From Williamsia sp. DF01-3 (GTDB lineage Bacteria; Actinomycetota; Actinomycetes; Mycobacteriales; Mycobacteriaceae), in assembly GCF_023051145.1 (NCBI RefSeq), contig NZ_JALKFS010000005.1, forward strand, positions 372,001 to 436,000: a stretch of DNA of 64,000 bases. Reading direction: 5' to 3'. Made by a program: the position numbers and the translations under genes. Numbering within the stretch: position 1 is the stretch's first letter; every line of letters starts with the position of its first letter. Below the pieces are notes generated by a model. It did no database searches. It had not been told where the DNA came from and saw nothing but the letters and a program-made list of their open reading frames with translations. Positions 27,591-39,953 of the stretch are shown here, piece by piece.

Positions 27591-27958
27591 CACACGGTCG
27601 ATTCGAGACGACGCTCGGCTTTGGCGACGGCCGCCGTGAGCTGTCGTTCCAGTTCCGGTTCGAGGCACGTGGCGCTACCGGGTAGCGCACGCACGACCAC
27701 CATCGTGCTCGGATCGCATCGATCCACCAGAGGACGGGCAGCCGCACGAAGCCGTCGGGCAACCGCATGACGAACCACCGAGTTGCCCACCGACTTGCCG
27801 ACGATCAGACCGATCCGTGGACCACCGTGGGTGACGAAGTCAGGAGACTCGGGTACCAGCACGTGCGCGACCACATCACGCCGACCAACCCGCACCCCAT
27901 TTTTCAGAGTGCGGGTGAAGTCCGATCGCCGGGTGATCCGGTTAGGTGGGGCCAACAC
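27590..27958 (-). CDS. rnpA: ribonuclease P protein component
   Basis: A 122-residue basic protein with the RnpA signature [18 protein letters not shown]. It binds RNase P RNA and helps mature tRNA 5' ends. GTG 27958 gives the usual N-terminus [13 protein letters not shown]. It lies 42 bases after rpmH and overlaps yidD by one base, the standard origin-proximal arrangement. Confidence 0.95.
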   Translation of the reverse strand: MLAPPNRITRRSDFTRTLKNGVRVGRRDVVAHVLVPESPDFVTHGGPRIGLIVGKSVGNSVVRHAVARRLRAAARPLVDRCDPSTMVVVRALPGSATCLEPELERQLTAAVAKAERRLESTV

Positions 27959-28000
27959 GTGTGTTGCGGCCGGCTGCGCGGGCTGCGGTACCGTGTCGGC

Positions 28001-28144
28001 TCAGGCCGTCAGGCTCGAGCGTCCCTTGCGACGACGGGTGTTGACGATCGCGCGACCCGCACGGGTACGCATACGCAACCGGAATCCGTGCACGCGTGCA
28101 CGACGACGGTTGTTCGGCTGAAAGGTCCGCTTGCCCTTGGCCAC
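28001..28144 (-). CDS. rpmH: 50S ribosomal protein L34
   Basis: A 47-residue, very basic protein: starts with [20 protein letters not shown] and ends with [11 protein letters not shown], a clear L34. The start is GTG 28144, with GAGGAG seven bases upstream on the minus strand. It was too short for automatic reporting and was found by reading between rnpA and dnaA. It leads the rpmH-rnpA-yidD-yidC-khpB group away from the origin. Confidence 0.97.
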   Translation of the reverse strand: MAKGKRTFQPNNRRRARVHGFRLRMRTRAGRAIVNTRRRKGRSSLTA

Positions 28145-28577
28145 GGTGAAACTCCTCGTGTGACGGGCTCGCGTCCATGATTGAGCCCAGCTTGTTAATA
28201 GGTGGTCTGGTCGCTACCCCGATGCTTCGGCTCCCGAACCACTCGCGAGTGGTTCACCTCAGCCGGAATCGACGTTCGGCGACCGTTCGAGACTACTGAC
28301 TCGCCAACGGCCGGTCAAACCGCCTCCGTACCACGAAGCGGGCCGCGACCTGCGGTATCGGCGGACGACACGCCTCGATCGGCCAGATTCTTGCCTTTAC
28401 CTGCAACATGTGGTGATCAGTTGTGAGCCCCGGCCAATGTCTGTTAACTTCACCCAAGCTATCCACCCGGGGCGGAATCGCGACAACCCTTTCTGGGGTT
28501 CGCTGTGTCTCGCTGTTCCTCCACACCTGTGGATAACGGTGTGGACAATTGGTGACGAACCACAAAGAGGGATGACC
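28145..28577. other. rpmH-dnaA intergenic region, dnaA promoter side of oriC
   Basis: A 433-base region without a gene. It must hold the divergent rpmH and dnaA promoters. Two perfect DnaA boxes are at 28528-28536 and 28540-28548, 29 bases upstream of the dnaA start, where they could autoregulate dnaA. A weaker CTATCCACC lies near 28457. A ribosome-binding AGAGGG is at 28566-28571. Confidence 0.75.
28528..28548. promoter_or_regulatory. pair of perfect DnaA boxes upstream of dnaA
   Basis: TGTGGATAA (28528-28536) and TGTGGACAA (28540-28548), same orientation, three bases apart. They are the complements of TTATCCACA and TTGTCCACA, the E. coli and mycobacterial consensus boxes. Confidence 0.85.
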
Positions 28578-30211
28578 ATGCCAGCCGATTCGGATCACGA
28601 TTCGTTCAGTGTGATCTGGCGCAAGGTGGTCACAGAACTCAACGACGACACATCTCCCGGTAGCTACCCCCTCTCCAAACAGCAGAAGGCGTGGCTCTCG
28701 CTCGTCCGCCCGCTGACACTCGCCGAAGGCTTCGCGCTCCTCACCGTCCCGACCCCCGGGTCCAGGAACAGATCGAACGCGGTTTGCGGGAACCGATCGT
28801 GTCCGCCCTCAGTCGTCACCTCGGCCATTCGGTGGATCTCGCGGTGCGCATCGATCCGATCGCAGCCGACGCCTACGAGCCTGATCCTCCCGCCGAGCCC
28901 GAGGCGGTCGTGGCAAACGGCCGGCCCCACCGCATAGACGACATCGGGGGTGGCCCCCGGATGAACGGGGACTCCCGCATCGACGCCGGACCACGGCTCG
29001 ACGGCGATTCCCGGAACGTCCATTCGATGGCATCGCCGCCGCCGGAGACCTTCGCCGACCGCGACCGCGACATCAACGGCGGCTCCGGTGGAGACTGGCC
29101 GAGCTACTTCAACACCGACTCCGGTTCGAGGCGCCACGTCGACTCGTCGCGGAGCAGCACGTCGGGCAATTCCAGCGGCGACTCCAGTCTGAACTCCAAG
29201 TACACCTTCGAGACGTTTGTCATCGGTGCCTCGAACCGCTTTGCGCACGCCGCTGCCGTTGCCATCTCCGAGGCACCTGCCCGGGCCTACAACCCGCTGT
29301 TCATCTGGGGAGAATCCGGCCTCGGAAAAACCCACCTGCTCCACGCGGCGGGCCATTACGCGCAGCGGCTGTTCCCCGGCATGCGGGTGAAGTACGTGTC
29401 GACCGAAGAGTTCACCAACGACTTCATCAACTCCCTTCGCGACGACAGGCGAGTGGCGTTCAAGCGCCGCTACCGTGACATGGACGTGTTGCTCGTCGAC
29501 GACATCCAGTTCCTCGAGGGCAAAGAAGGCATCCAGGAAGAGTTCTTCCACACCTTCAACACCCTGCACAACGCGAACAAGCAGATCGTGGTGTCGTCCG
29601 ATCGGCCTCCGAAACAACTTGCGACACTTGAAGATCGGCTACGAACCCGGTTCGAGTGGGGTCTCATCACAGATGTCCAGCCGCCCGAGCTGGAAACCCG
29701 CATCGCCATCCTGCGCAAGAAAGCGCAGATGGACGACATCCGTGTGCCCGACGACGTCCTCGAGCTCATCGCGTCGAAGATCGAGCGGAACATCCGCGAA
29801 CTCGAAGGTGCGCTGATCCGCGTGACCGCTTTCGCGTCCCTCAACCACTCCGAGCTCGACACCGCCCTGGCGGATGTGGTGCTGCAAGCGCTGCTACCCG
29901 ATTCGGCCAGCCTGGAGATCACCGCGGCGACCATCCTCGCGGTCAATGCCGAGTACTTCGACATCAGCATCGAAGAGCTGCGTGGGCCCGGCAAGACCCG
30001 CTCGATCGCCCAGGCGCGGCAGATCGCGATGTATCTCTGTCGCGAACTCACCGACCTGTCCCTGCCGAAGATCGGCGAGACATTCGACCGTGATCACACC
30101 ACGGTGATGTACGCAGACAAGAAGATTCGCAAAGAGATGACCGAGCGTCGGCGCGTGTACGACCAGGTCCAGGAACTCACCGCCAGGATCAAGCAGCGCT
30201 CACGCCGCTGA
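28578..30211 (+). CDS. dnaA: chromosomal replication initiator DnaA, frameshifted in this sequence
   Basis: The protein is split over two frames. From ATG 28578 (AGAGGG six bases upstream; ATG 28572 possible) domain I reads through [20 protein letters not shown] to LLTVPTP. It then continues in another frame from about 28756 as [17 protein letters not shown]. Domain III follows with Walker [12 protein letters not shown] and Walker B LLVDDIQF, and domain IV with [14 protein letters not shown]. One base is missing near the run GACCCCCGGG (28751-28760). Restored, it would be about 544 residues, the usual length. DnaA is essential, so a base-calling error is the simplest reading; a -1 slip on CCCCC would also restore the frame. 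Confidence 0.93.
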
Positions 30212-30511
30212 CGCCTGCCGTCTCACACCCTTCTGTTCTTCTCCTACACGCCGTTCTTCTCCCGCGCCCAGAGCGCTTCTGCGTGGTCCGGTGCTGCGTC
30301 CTGGCTGATACCTGCGTCCTGACTCACCCTCCATGATCACAATGCGTCGCTGATACCTACCTCCGCGCCGGCGCCGCGGCCCCTGGAGAGCGTGCCTCGG
30401 GGAGCCGCATCCCACCCGGCGTCCCGCAGAAAACGACAAGTCTCGACCACTCCCGCAGACTTTCCAGACTTGTCATCCCATTCCCTGGTGATCTGCGTGA
30501 CTCGATCTGCC

Positions 30512-30552
30512 TGTGTACAAGCCCGTGGATAACTACCGAAATCTGTGGATAG
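30512..30552. promoter_or_regulatory. cluster of three near-consensus DnaA boxes in oriC
   Basis: TGTGTACAA (30512-30520), CGTGGATAA (30524-30532) and TGTGGATAG (30544-30552), all in the same orientation, each one mismatch from TGTGGA(T/C)AA. Spacing between the first two is three bases, as in the pair upstream of dnaA. Confidence 0.7.
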
Positions 30553-30667
30553 ACAGTGGACCGTTCCCGCGGCGCCGGGTTGTGTTCACATGTACTTCAA
30601 CTTCACGCGACATCGGCCAACGTTTCGCCCCCAGGCCCGCAGACCGGCCACCAGCCAACAAGACCTG

Positions 30668-30760
30668 TCATCCACAGATTTCACAGGACCTATTACTAAG
30701 AAGAATTTCTCTCTTAACAAGACTCTTTAAAAGAAGGTGTGTGCACAACCCTCGTCCACA
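30668..30760. promoter_or_regulatory. DnaA-box-like sites flanking the A+T-rich block
   Basis: TCATCCACA (30668-30676), TGTGCACAA (30740-30748) and TCGTCCACA (30752-30760) surround the A+T-rich block. Each is one mismatch from consensus. The first and third point opposite to the cluster at 30512-30552. Confidence 0.6.
30691..30736. other. candidate DNA unwinding element
   Basis: Twelve G/C among 46 bases (about 26% by hand count) in a region that is otherwise near two thirds G+C. Its place between DnaA-box-like sites in the dnaA-dnaN gap fits the duplex-unwinding element of oriC. Confidence 0.7.
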
Positions 30761-30927
30761 GGTCTCACAAGACATCCGGGGACGTCGGGGCGAGCGCACC
30801 CCATCGCCACCGAATACTTGTCATCCGCTTTAGAGTGGAGACCCTGACGCCTGCGCTCCGAGGAGTTCACCGCCCGCCGGCGACCTCTTGCGCAATGGAA
30901 CGATCAACCAGAAGGAAACTGAAGACG

Positions 30928-32097
30928 ATGAAGTTTCGGGTGACTCGCGACGAGTTCGCAGATTCGGTCGCGTGGGTTGCACGCAGCCTGCCCAGCCGGC
31001 CACCGGTTCCGGTCCTCGGCGGTGTCTTGCTGACCGTGACCGAGACCGGACTGTCAGTCTCGGGTTTCGACTTCGAGGTCTCGGCACAGGTGAACGTCTC
31101 AGCCGAGGTCGCCGACGAAGGTCAGGTCCTGGTGTCGGGCAAGTTGTTGGCCGACATCACGCGCGCCCTCCCTGCCAAGCCCGTCGACGTGCAACTCGAC
31201 GGAACCCGCGTCGCGATCGTCTGCGGTAGCGCGAAGTTCTCGCTGCCGACGATGCCGGTCGAGGACTACCCGCAGCTTCCCGAGGTGCCCGACAACACCG
31301 GGTCCATCCCGGCCGATGTCTTCGCCGAGGCGATCACCCAGGTTGCGGTGGCCGCCGGCCGCGACGACACCTTGCCGATGCTCACCGGTATCCGCCTGGA
31401 GATCGACAACGAGACCGTGGTGCTCGCCGCGACCGACCGTTTCCGGTTGGCAGTTCGTGAACTCACCTGGAAACCGGAAGTCGCAGGCACCACGTCCGCT
31501 GTGCTCGTCCCGGCGAAGACACTTGCCGAAGCGGCTCGCACAGCCGGATCCGACGGAACCTCGGCCGTCGGCCTGGCCTTTGGATCTGGCGGGAGCATCG
31601 GTGCGGACGGACTGCTCGGCATCCTGGGATCTGGCCGTCGCACCACCACCAGACTGCTCGATGCGGAGTTCCCGAAGTTCCGTCAGCTGCTGCCCCCCAC
31701 CCACACATCGGTGGCCAACATCGAGATCGCACCGCTGACCGAGGCGATCAAACGTGTGGCTCTGGTCGCCGAGCGCGGTGCGCAGGTGCGGCTCGAGTTC
31801 GGCGAGGACACCGTGCTGCTCACCGCCGGCGGCGACGATGCAGGTCGCGCTGAGGAACAGCTGGATGTGAAGTTCTACGGCGACCCACTGACCATCGCGT
31901 TCAACCCGGGTTACCTGCTCGACGGACTCACGTCGCTGCATTCGTCCACCGTTGACTTCGGGTTCACCACACCGTCGAGGCCGGCAGTGCTGCGGCCGGG
32001 CGCCGAGACCGAACCGGTCACCGACGAGAACGGCGCGTACGCCGCACCCAACAGCGAGTACACCTACCTGCTGATGCCGGTTCGGCTGCCGGGCTGA
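30928..32097 (+). CDS. dnaN: DNA polymerase III sliding clamp (beta subunit)
   Basis: A 389-residue beta clamp with three repeated domains. It begins [19 protein letters not shown] and includes [11 protein letters not shown] and [10 protein letters not shown] at the C-terminus, the usual clamp ending. The dimeric ring tethers polymerase III and other partners to DNA. ATG 30928 is preceded by GAAGGA; the frame is open upstream to 30739 through oriC sequence, which is rejected as coding. Confidence 0.97.
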   Translation: MKFRVTRDEFADSVAWVARSLPSRPPVPVLGGVLLTVTETGLSVSGFDFEVSAQVNVSAEVADEGQVLVSGKLLADITRALPAKPVDVQLDGTRVAIVCGSAKFSLPTMPVEDYPQLPEVPDNTGSIPADVFAEAITQVAVAAGRDDTLPMLTGIRLEIDNETVVLAATDRFRLAVRELTWKPEVAGTTSAVLVPAKTLAEAARTAGSDGTSAVGLAFGSGGSIGADGLLGILGSGRRTTTRLLDAEFPKFRQLLPPTHTSVANIEIAPLTEAIKRVALVAERGAQVRLEFGEDTVLLTAGGDDAGRAEEQLDVKFYGDPLTIAFNPGYLLDGLTSLHSSTVDFGFTTPSRPAVLRPGAETEPVTDENGAYAAPNSEYTYLLMPVRLPG

Positions 32098-32281
32098 TCT
32101 GTCGACGACACCGCGTCAGATGACCAGGTCGGCCGGAAAGGTCAGCGCACCGAGCCACACTGACCGAGAATGAGTGCGGTGATCAGCGACTGACGCAGGT
32201 TGCCCGAGCGTTGATCCGACTCGAATCGATTCGCGGCCATTTGACCGCGAGGACCGTGACTGGCAAAGGACTGGTGGAACG

Positions 32282-33178
32282 ATGCAGCTGGGTTTGGTGG
32301 GACTGGGAAAGATGGGCGGGTTCATGCGGACCCGGGTCAAGAACGCCGGAATCGAGGTCATCGGATACGACCCGCGTCCGGAGGTCACCGACGTCGGATC
32401 GCTCGCCGAACTCGCCTCCGCGCTCGAGGCCCCGAGGATCATCTGGGTGATGGTGCCCTCGGGTGAACCGACCCGGTCCACCGTGCGGACTCTCTCGGAC
32501 ATCCTTTCGCCCGGAGACCTCGTCATCGATGGCGGGAACTCCAAGTACACCGACGACGCGATCAACGCAGAATTGTTGAGCGCCAAGGGAATCAGTTACG
32601 TCGACTGCGGGGTGTCGGGTGGTATCTGGGGCCTGGAGAACGGATACGGCCTGATGTGCGGGGGTGCGAAAGACGACGTCGAACGAGCGATGCCCATCTT
32701 CGACGCGCTGCGGCCTCCCGGCGAGCGGGCCGATGGATTTGTCCACGCCGGGCAGGTCGGCGCCGGCCACTACGCCAAGATGGTCCACAACGGCATCGAA
32801 TACGGACTGATGCACGCCTACGGCGAGGGCTACGAGATCCTCGATGCCGAACCCCTCATCGAAGACGTCACCGGCACCCTGCGGGCCTGGACAAACGGCA
32901 CCGTAGTGCGGTCATGGCTCCTCGAGCTGCTGGTCAAGGCACTGCAGGAAGATCCGGGCCTTGCCGAGATCTCCGACTACACCACCGATTCCGGCGAGGG
33001 CCGCTGGACAGTCGAAGAAGCCATCAGGCATTCGGTACCCGCCAATGTCATCTCCGCGGCACTTTTTGCACGCTTCGCCTCGCGCCAAGAAGGTGGCTCA
33101 CCTGCGCTCAAAGCCGTGTCGGCATTGCGCAACCAGTTCGGCGGACACTCGGTGGTTCCGAAGTCGTCGGGCGACTGA
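32282..33178 (+). CDS. gnd: 6-phosphogluconate dehydrogenase, short form (decarboxylating)
   Basis: A 298-residue enzyme of the short Gnd type. The Rossmann motif GLVGLGKMGGFM is at the N-terminus, DGGNSKYTDDAI in the middle, then VDCGVSGGIWGLENGYGL and the catalytic KMVHNGIEYG. It oxidises 6-phosphogluconate to ribulose-5-phosphate with release of CO2. The short form lacks the C-terminal extension of the E. coli enzyme. It lies between dnaN and recF, as in some Mycobacteriales but not M. tuberculosis. Confidence 0.93.
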   Translation: MQLGLVGLGKMGGFMRTRVKNAGIEVIGYDPRPEVTDVGSLAELASALEAPRIIWVMVPSGEPTRSTVRTLSDILSPGDLVIDGGNSKYTDDAINAELLSAKGISYVDCGVSGGIWGLENGYGLMCGGAKDDVERAMPIFDALRPPGERADGFVHAGQVGAGHYAKMVHNGIEYGLMHAYGEGYEILDAEPLIEDVTGTLRAWTNGTVVRSWLLELLVKALQEDPGLAEISDYTTDSGEGRWTVEEAIRHSVPANVISAALFARFASRQEGGSPALKAVSALRNQFGGHSVVPKSSGD

Positions 33179-33198
33179 TCGGGAGTTGATCTGAGCAG

Positions 33199-34371
33199 GT
33201 GTACGTCCGCAATCTGTCGCTGCGCGACTTCCGTTCCTGGGATGAGGTCTCGATCGAACTCAGCCCGGGCACAACACTTTTCGTGGGGAGGAACGGTTTC
33301 GGCAAGACCAACTTGCTCGAGGCGCTCTACTACGTCGCCGGCTTGCGGTCGCATCGGGTGAGTACTGATCAGCCACTGATCCGTACCGGGGCAGACCAGG
33401 CCCGGGTCACCGCGACGGTGGAGAACGACGGACGTGAACTGACGGTGGATTTGGTGATCGGCGGAGCTCGAAGCAACAAGGCGGCCATCAACGGTGCGCC
33501 GTGCCGCAGGCCACGCGATGTGCTGGGGATCCTGCGGGCGGTGATGTTCGCCCCCGAGGACCTGTCGCTGGTGCGTGGCGATCCGGGGGAGCGACGTCGT
33601 TTCGTCGATGAACTGGTCGCCATGCGTGGTCCTCGGTGGGCCGCCGCCAAGTCCGACTACGACCGGGTGTTGCGTCAGCGGGCCGCACTGCTCAAGACGG
33701 CGGCGGCCGCCCTACGCAGGGGCGGCAGCGACGCCGAGTCGGTGATCAGCACGCTGGACGTGTGGGACGCCCAGCTCGCCGCCTACGGTGCCCAGGTGAG
33801 CGCCGCGCGGATCGACTTGGTGAACGAACTGGAACCACATGTGGCACAGGCATATTCGACGATCGCGCCGCATTCTCGGCCGGCGAACATGCGCTACCGG
33901 TCGTCGGCGTCGATCGATGTGATCCCGGCGGACGGGGAGAAGGCCGATGTGGACTACATCGAAGCGGCCCTGCTCAGCGACCTCGCGGCGCTGCGTCAGA
34001 AAGAGATAGACCGCGGTGTGACGCTGGTCGGCCCCCACCGAGACGACGTCGATCTCTTGCTCGGCACCGAACCGGCGAAGGGTTTCGCCAGTCACGGCGA
34101 GTCTTGGTCAATGGCCCTGTCACTGCGCCTGGGCTCTGTGGAGTTGGTGCGTGCCGACGGCGTCGAACCGGTACTGATGCTCGATGACGTGTTCGCCGAA
34201 CTCGATGCCAAGCGCCGCGAGAAGCTTGCCGACGTCGCGGCCGGAGCCGAACAGGTGCTCATCACCGCGGCGGTGGCCGACGACATCCCCTCTCAGATCG
34301 GCGGCAGGACCGTCGCGGTGAATATCATCGAGTCGGCAGGCGTTCGAACGTCGGAATTGGTGGTCGGGTGA
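33199..34371 (+). CDS. recF: DNA replication and repair protein RecF
   Basis: A 390-residue SMC-like ATPase. Walker A is [14 protein letters not shown] near residue 31. The signature region includes [20 protein letters not shown], and Walker B is [17 protein letters not shown]. RecF loads RecA at gaps through RecOR. GTG 33199 gives the usual start [13 protein letters not shown]. It overlaps dciA at its stop. Confidence 0.96.
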   Translation: MYVRNLSLRDFRSWDEVSIELSPGTTLFVGRNGFGKTNLLEALYYVAGLRSHRVSTDQPLIRTGADQARVTATVENDGRELTVDLVIGGARSNKAAINGAPCRRPRDVLGILRAVMFAPEDLSLVRGDPGERRRFVDELVAMRGPRWAAAKSDYDRVLRQRAALLKTAAAALRRGGSDAESVISTLDVWDAQLAAYGAQVSAARIDLVNELEPHVAQAYSTIAPHSRPANMRYRSSASIDVIPADGEKADVDYIEAALLSDLAALRQKEIDRGVTLVGPHRDDVDLLLGTEPAKGFASHGESWSMALSLRLGSVELVRADGVEPVLMLDDVFAELDAKRREKLADVAAGAEQVLITAAVADDIPSQIGGRTVAVNIIESAGVRTSELVVG

Positions 34372-34958
34372 TGACCGAGGAACCCAGCAAGGGGCAAGAG
34401 CCGGGCACAGGAAACGAGTCCGGAGGCGGCGGCAGGTCCGAGGGCAGCGGCTACGACATGGCGCGCAAAGCTCTCGAAGACGCCCGCGCTGCTGCCCGCG
34501 CGGCCGGTAAATCGGTCGGTCAGGGCCGTGCGTCTCCTGGCAGACGGACGGCGGCACCGCGCAAGGTCACCCGTCGATCGTGGACAGGTGCTCACCCCGA
34601 CGCCTACGACCCACAACCTCTCGGTCGTGTCGCCGGAGGTCTCGCCGGCCGGCGCGGCTGGAACGCCAAGCTCAGTGAGGGCACCGTCTTCGGTGCGTGG
34701 GACCGGATCGTCGGCGCCGAGATCGCGGCGCACGCGCAGCCCAAAGCATTGCGCGACAAGGTTTTACACGTCACGGCGGAGTCGACCGCCTGGGCCACCC
34801 AACTACGGCTGATCCAGAGCCAGATCCTGGCCAAGATCGCGGCCTCGGCCGGCCACGGGGTTGTCACGAGCCTGCGGATCACCGGTCCGCAGAGCCCGTC
34901 CTGGCGCAAAGGTGAACGTCATGTCCGTGGCCGAGGACCCCGCGACACCTACGGCTAG
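34371..34958 (+). CDS. dciA: DciA-family (DUF721) helicase-loading protein
   Basis: A 195-residue protein with a basic, disordered N-terminal half and a C-terminal DUF721 domain from about residue 90 ([34 protein letters not shown]). This family, including Rv0004, binds the replicative helicase DnaB and helps load it in bacteria lacking DnaC. ATG 34371 shares a base with the recF stop (TGATG); GTG 34368 is an alternative. After it, 274 bases lead to gyrB; a TAGTAT near 35105 could be a gyrB -10 element, but I see no well-spaced -35. Confidence 0.88.
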   Translation: MTEEPSKGQEPGTGNESGGGGRSEGSGYDMARKALEDARAAARAAGKSVGQGRASPGRRTAAPRKVTRRSWTGAHPDAYDPQPLGRVAGGLAGRRGWNAKLSEGTVFGAWDRIVGAEIAAHAQPKALRDKVLHVTAESTAWATQLRLIQSQILAKIAASAGHGVVTSLRITGPQSPSWRKGERHVRGRGPRDTYG

Positions 34959-35217
34959 ACGCGGATTTTGGCGAACCGGCCACGAATCCCGTCAGAACGT
35001 GGACGACGTACCCGCTGTGTCGGTCGGACTAGGGCTCATCCGAGAAAATCCGTCTGCGGACAAGTCAGGGGTGTTGCAGGGCCATTCCTTGTCGCCTTAC
35101 CCAGTAGTATGTAGAGAGTTGCCCCGAACCGGGGTAGACCGCCGCATGGGAACCCCGAAGCAGAACAGCGATGGCTGCCGGGCGCGTACCGCGTGGTGTG
35201 ACTCAATGGCGATGTAA

Positions 35218-37374
<2,157 letters not shown>

Positions 37375-37422
37375 CGGACTCCGCTTCCATCTGCTACGAC
37401 CTGACACGACGAAAGTGAACTG

Positions 37423-39930
37423 ATGACCGACACCTTGCCACCGGACAGTGGCGCCGGAGACCGCGTCGAACCGGTAGACATCCAGCAGGAAATGCAGCGC
37501 AGCTACATCGATTACGCGATGAGCGTCATCGTCGGCCGCGCGTTGCCCGAGGTCCGCGACGGACTCAAGCCGGTGCACCGCCGACTGCTCTACGCGATGA
37601 ACGACGCCGGGTTCCGGCCCGACCGCAGTTACGTCAAGTCGGCCAAGCCGGTCGCCGAGACCATGGGTAACTACCACCCGCACGGCGACACCGCGATCTA
37701 CGACGCGCTGGTGCGATTGGCGCAGCCGTGGTCGATGCGGTACCCGCTGGTCGACGGCCAGGGCAACTTCGGTTCCCGCGGCAACGACGGCGCGGCCGCG
37801 ATGCGGTATACCGAGGCCCGGCTGACGCCGCTCGCCATGGAGATGTTGCGTGACATCGGCGAGGAGACAGTCGATTTCACTCCCAACTACGACGGCAAGA
37901 CCCAGGAACCGACGGTCCTGCCCTCACGTGTACCGAACCTCCTCATCAACGGGTCGAGCGGCATCGCGGTGGGTATGGCCACCAACATCCCGCCGCACAA
38001 TCTCGGTGAGGTCGCCGACGCCATCTTCTGGGCACTCGACAACTACGAGGCCGACGAGGAGAGCACCCTCGAAGCCTGCATGGAACGCATCAAGGGACCC
38101 GACTTCCCAACCGCCGGACTGATTGTCGGCGGCCAGGGCATCCGCGACGCGTACACCACCGGCCGGGGCAGCATCCGTATGCGAGGCGTGGTGCGGATCG
38201 AAGAGAACAAGGGTGCCACCACCCTCGTCATCACCGAGCTGCCGTACCAGGTGAATCCCGACAACATGATCCTGTCGATCGCCGAACAGGTGAACGAGGG
38301 AAAGCTCAAGGGCATCAGCAGGATCGACGACGAGTCGTCGGACCGTGTCGGCATGCAGATCGTGGTCACGCTGCGCCGCGACGCCGTGGCCAAGGTGGTG
38401 CTGAACAACCTCTACAAGCACAGCCAGCTGCAGACCAGTTTCGGCGTGAACATGCTCTCGATCGTGGACGGTGTTCCGCGAACGTTGCGCCTGGACAAGA
38501 TGATCCGCCTGTACGTCGAGCATCAGATCGACGTCATCATCCGGCGCACCCGCTACCGGCTGCGGAAGGCCGAAGAGCGTGCGCACATCCTGCGCGGTCT
38601 GGTCAAAGCCCTTGACGCACTTGACGAGGTCATCGCGCTGATCCGCCGGTCCCAGACCGTCGACCTGGCGCGTACCGGTTTGATCGAGCTGCTCGACGTC
38701 GACGAGATCCAGGCCGACGCCATCCTGGCGATGCAGCTGCGCAGGCTCGCGGCGCTGGAACGGCAGAAGATCGTCGACGAGTTGGCGGAGATCGAGATCG
38801 AGATCGCCGACTACAAGGACATTCTCGCCAAGCCGGAGCGTCAGCGCGCCATCGTGCGCGACGAGCTGGCCGAGATCGTCGAGAAGTTCGCGGACGAGCG
38901 ACGCACGAAAATCATTGCCGCAGACGGGGATGTATCCGACGAGGACCTCATCGCGCGCGAAGACGTGGTGGTCACCATCACCGAAACCGGCTATGCCAAG
39001 CGGACGAAGACCGATCTCTACCGCAGCCAGAAGCGCGGCGGTAAAGGTGTGCAGGGTGCCGGTCTCAAACAGGACGACATCGTCCGGCACTTCTTCGTGT
39101 GCTCCACGCACGACTGGATCCTGTTCTTCACCACCAAGGGCCGGGTGTACCGGGCGAAGGCGTACGAACTGCCGGAGGCCAACCGCACCGCCCGTGGCCA
39201 GCACGTCGCCAACCTGCTGGCGTTCCAGCCCGAGGAGCGCATCGCCCAGGTCATCCAGATCAAGAGTTACGAAGATGCGCCGTATCTGGTGCTCGCGACC
39301 CTCAACGGACTGGTGAAGAAGTCGCGTTTGGTGGACTTCGACTCCAATCGCTCCGGCGGAATCTTCGCGATCAACCTGCGCGGTGAGGACGAGTTGGTGG
39401 GCGCACAGTTGTGCAGCGCCGACGACGACCTGCTGCTCGTGTCGACGAAGGGACAATCGATCCGTTTCTCGGCCACCGACGACGTCTTGCGTCCGATGGG
39501 ACGGCAGACCTCCGGTGTCCAGGGCATGCGTTTCAACGACGATGACCAGTTGTTGTCGCTGAATGTGGTCCGTGAGGACACCTACCTGTTGGTCGCGACA
39601 TCGGGTGGCTACGCCAAGCGCACCGCGATGAGCGATTACCCCGTGCAGGGTCGCGGAGGCAAGGGCGTCCTGACGATCCAGTACGACAAACGCCGCGGCG
39701 CGTTGGTGGGCGCAGTGATCGTCGACGACGACAGTGAGCTCTATGCGATCACCTCCGGGGGCGGCGTCATCCGCACCGGTGCGCGGCAGGTTCGCAAGGC
39801 CGGACGCCAAACCAAGGGCGTCCGCCTGATGAACCTGGGCGAAGGAACTACGCTCTTGGCTATTGCCCGCAATGCCGATGAGCCGGACGAACCGGCTGAC
39901 ACGCAGAACGGGCCGGCCGGCAAGAAGTAG
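37423..39930 (+). CDS. gyrA: DNA gyrase subunit A
   Basis: An 835-residue gyrase A subunit. The catalytic tyrosine is Tyr129 in [15 protein letters not shown]. The quinolone-determining region reads [20 protein letters not shown], with Thr90 and Asp94 in M. tuberculosis numbering. The C-terminal beta-pinwheel includes a GyrA box-like [12 protein letters not shown]. With GyrB it introduces negative supercoils, which oriC opening requires. It is followed after 23 bases by the DUF3566 gene. Confidence 0.97.
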   Translation: MTDTLPPDSGAGDRVEPVDIQQEMQRSYIDYAMSVIVGRALPEVRDGLKPVHRRLLYAMNDAGFRPDRSYVKSAKPVAETMGNYHPHGDTAIYDALVRLAQPWSMRYPLVDGQGNFGSRGNDGAAAMRYTEARLTPLAMEMLRDIGEETVDFTPNYDGKTQEPTVLPSRVPNLLINGSSGIAVGMATNIPPHNLGEVADAIFWALDNYEADEESTLEACMERIKGPDFPTAGLIVGGQGIRDAYTTGRGSIRMRGVVRIEENKGATTLVITELPYQVNPDNMILSIAEQVNEGKLKGISRIDDESSDRVGMQIVVTLRRDAVAKVVLNNLYKHSQLQTSFGVNMLSIVDGVPRTLRLDKMIRLYVEHQIDVIIRRTRYRLRKAEERAHILRGLVKALDALDEVIALIRRSQTVDLARTGLIELLDVDEIQADAILAMQLRRLAALERQKIVDELAEIEIEIADYKDILAKPERQRAIVRDELAEIVEKFADERRTKIIAADGDVSDEDLIAREDVVVTITETGYAKRTKTDLYRSQKRGGKGVQGAGLKQDDIVRHFFVCSTHDWILFFTTKGRVYRAKAYELPEANRTARGQHVANLLAFQPEERIAQVIQIKSYEDAPYLVLATLNGLVKKSRLVDFDSNRSGGIFAINLRGEDELVGAQLCSADDDLLLVSTKGQSIRFSATDDVLRPMGRQTSGVQGMRFNDDDQLLSLNVVREDTYLLVATSGGYAKRTAMSDYPVQGRGGKGVLTIQYDKRRGALVGAVIVDDDSELYAITSGGGVIRTGARQVRKAGRQTKGVRLMNLGEGTTLLAIARNADEPDEPADTQNGPAGKK

Positions 39931-39953
39931 CTGAGGCGAACGCAAAGGAACGC

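Larger units (their letters stand above)
30212..30927. other. oriC: dnaA-dnaN intergenic region, main part of oriC
   Basis: A 716-base region without a supported gene. It contains several DnaA-box-like 9-mers with one or two mismatches (30512, 30524, 30544, 30668, 30740, 30752), the motif CTTGTCATCC twice (near 30468 and 30820), and an A+T-rich block at 30691-30736. GCTGATACCT is repeated at 30304 and 30349. This is the position of oriC in mycobacteria. The dnaN promoter must also lie here. Confidence 0.85.

Noticed and set aside
28087-28102. 16-base palindrome CGTGCACGCGTGCACG
   Set aside because: It lies in rpmH where Arg-Ala-Arg-Val-His codons produce it; no sign of a regulatory role.
30739-30927. 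N-terminal extension of DnaN
   Set aside because: The extension would be translated from oriC sequence, and clamp homology begins exactly at ATG 30928.
37690-37705. Thr at position 90 of GyrA as a possible quinolone-resistance change
   Set aside because: Ser or Thr is the susceptible-type residue here in most bacteria and Asp94 is intact.
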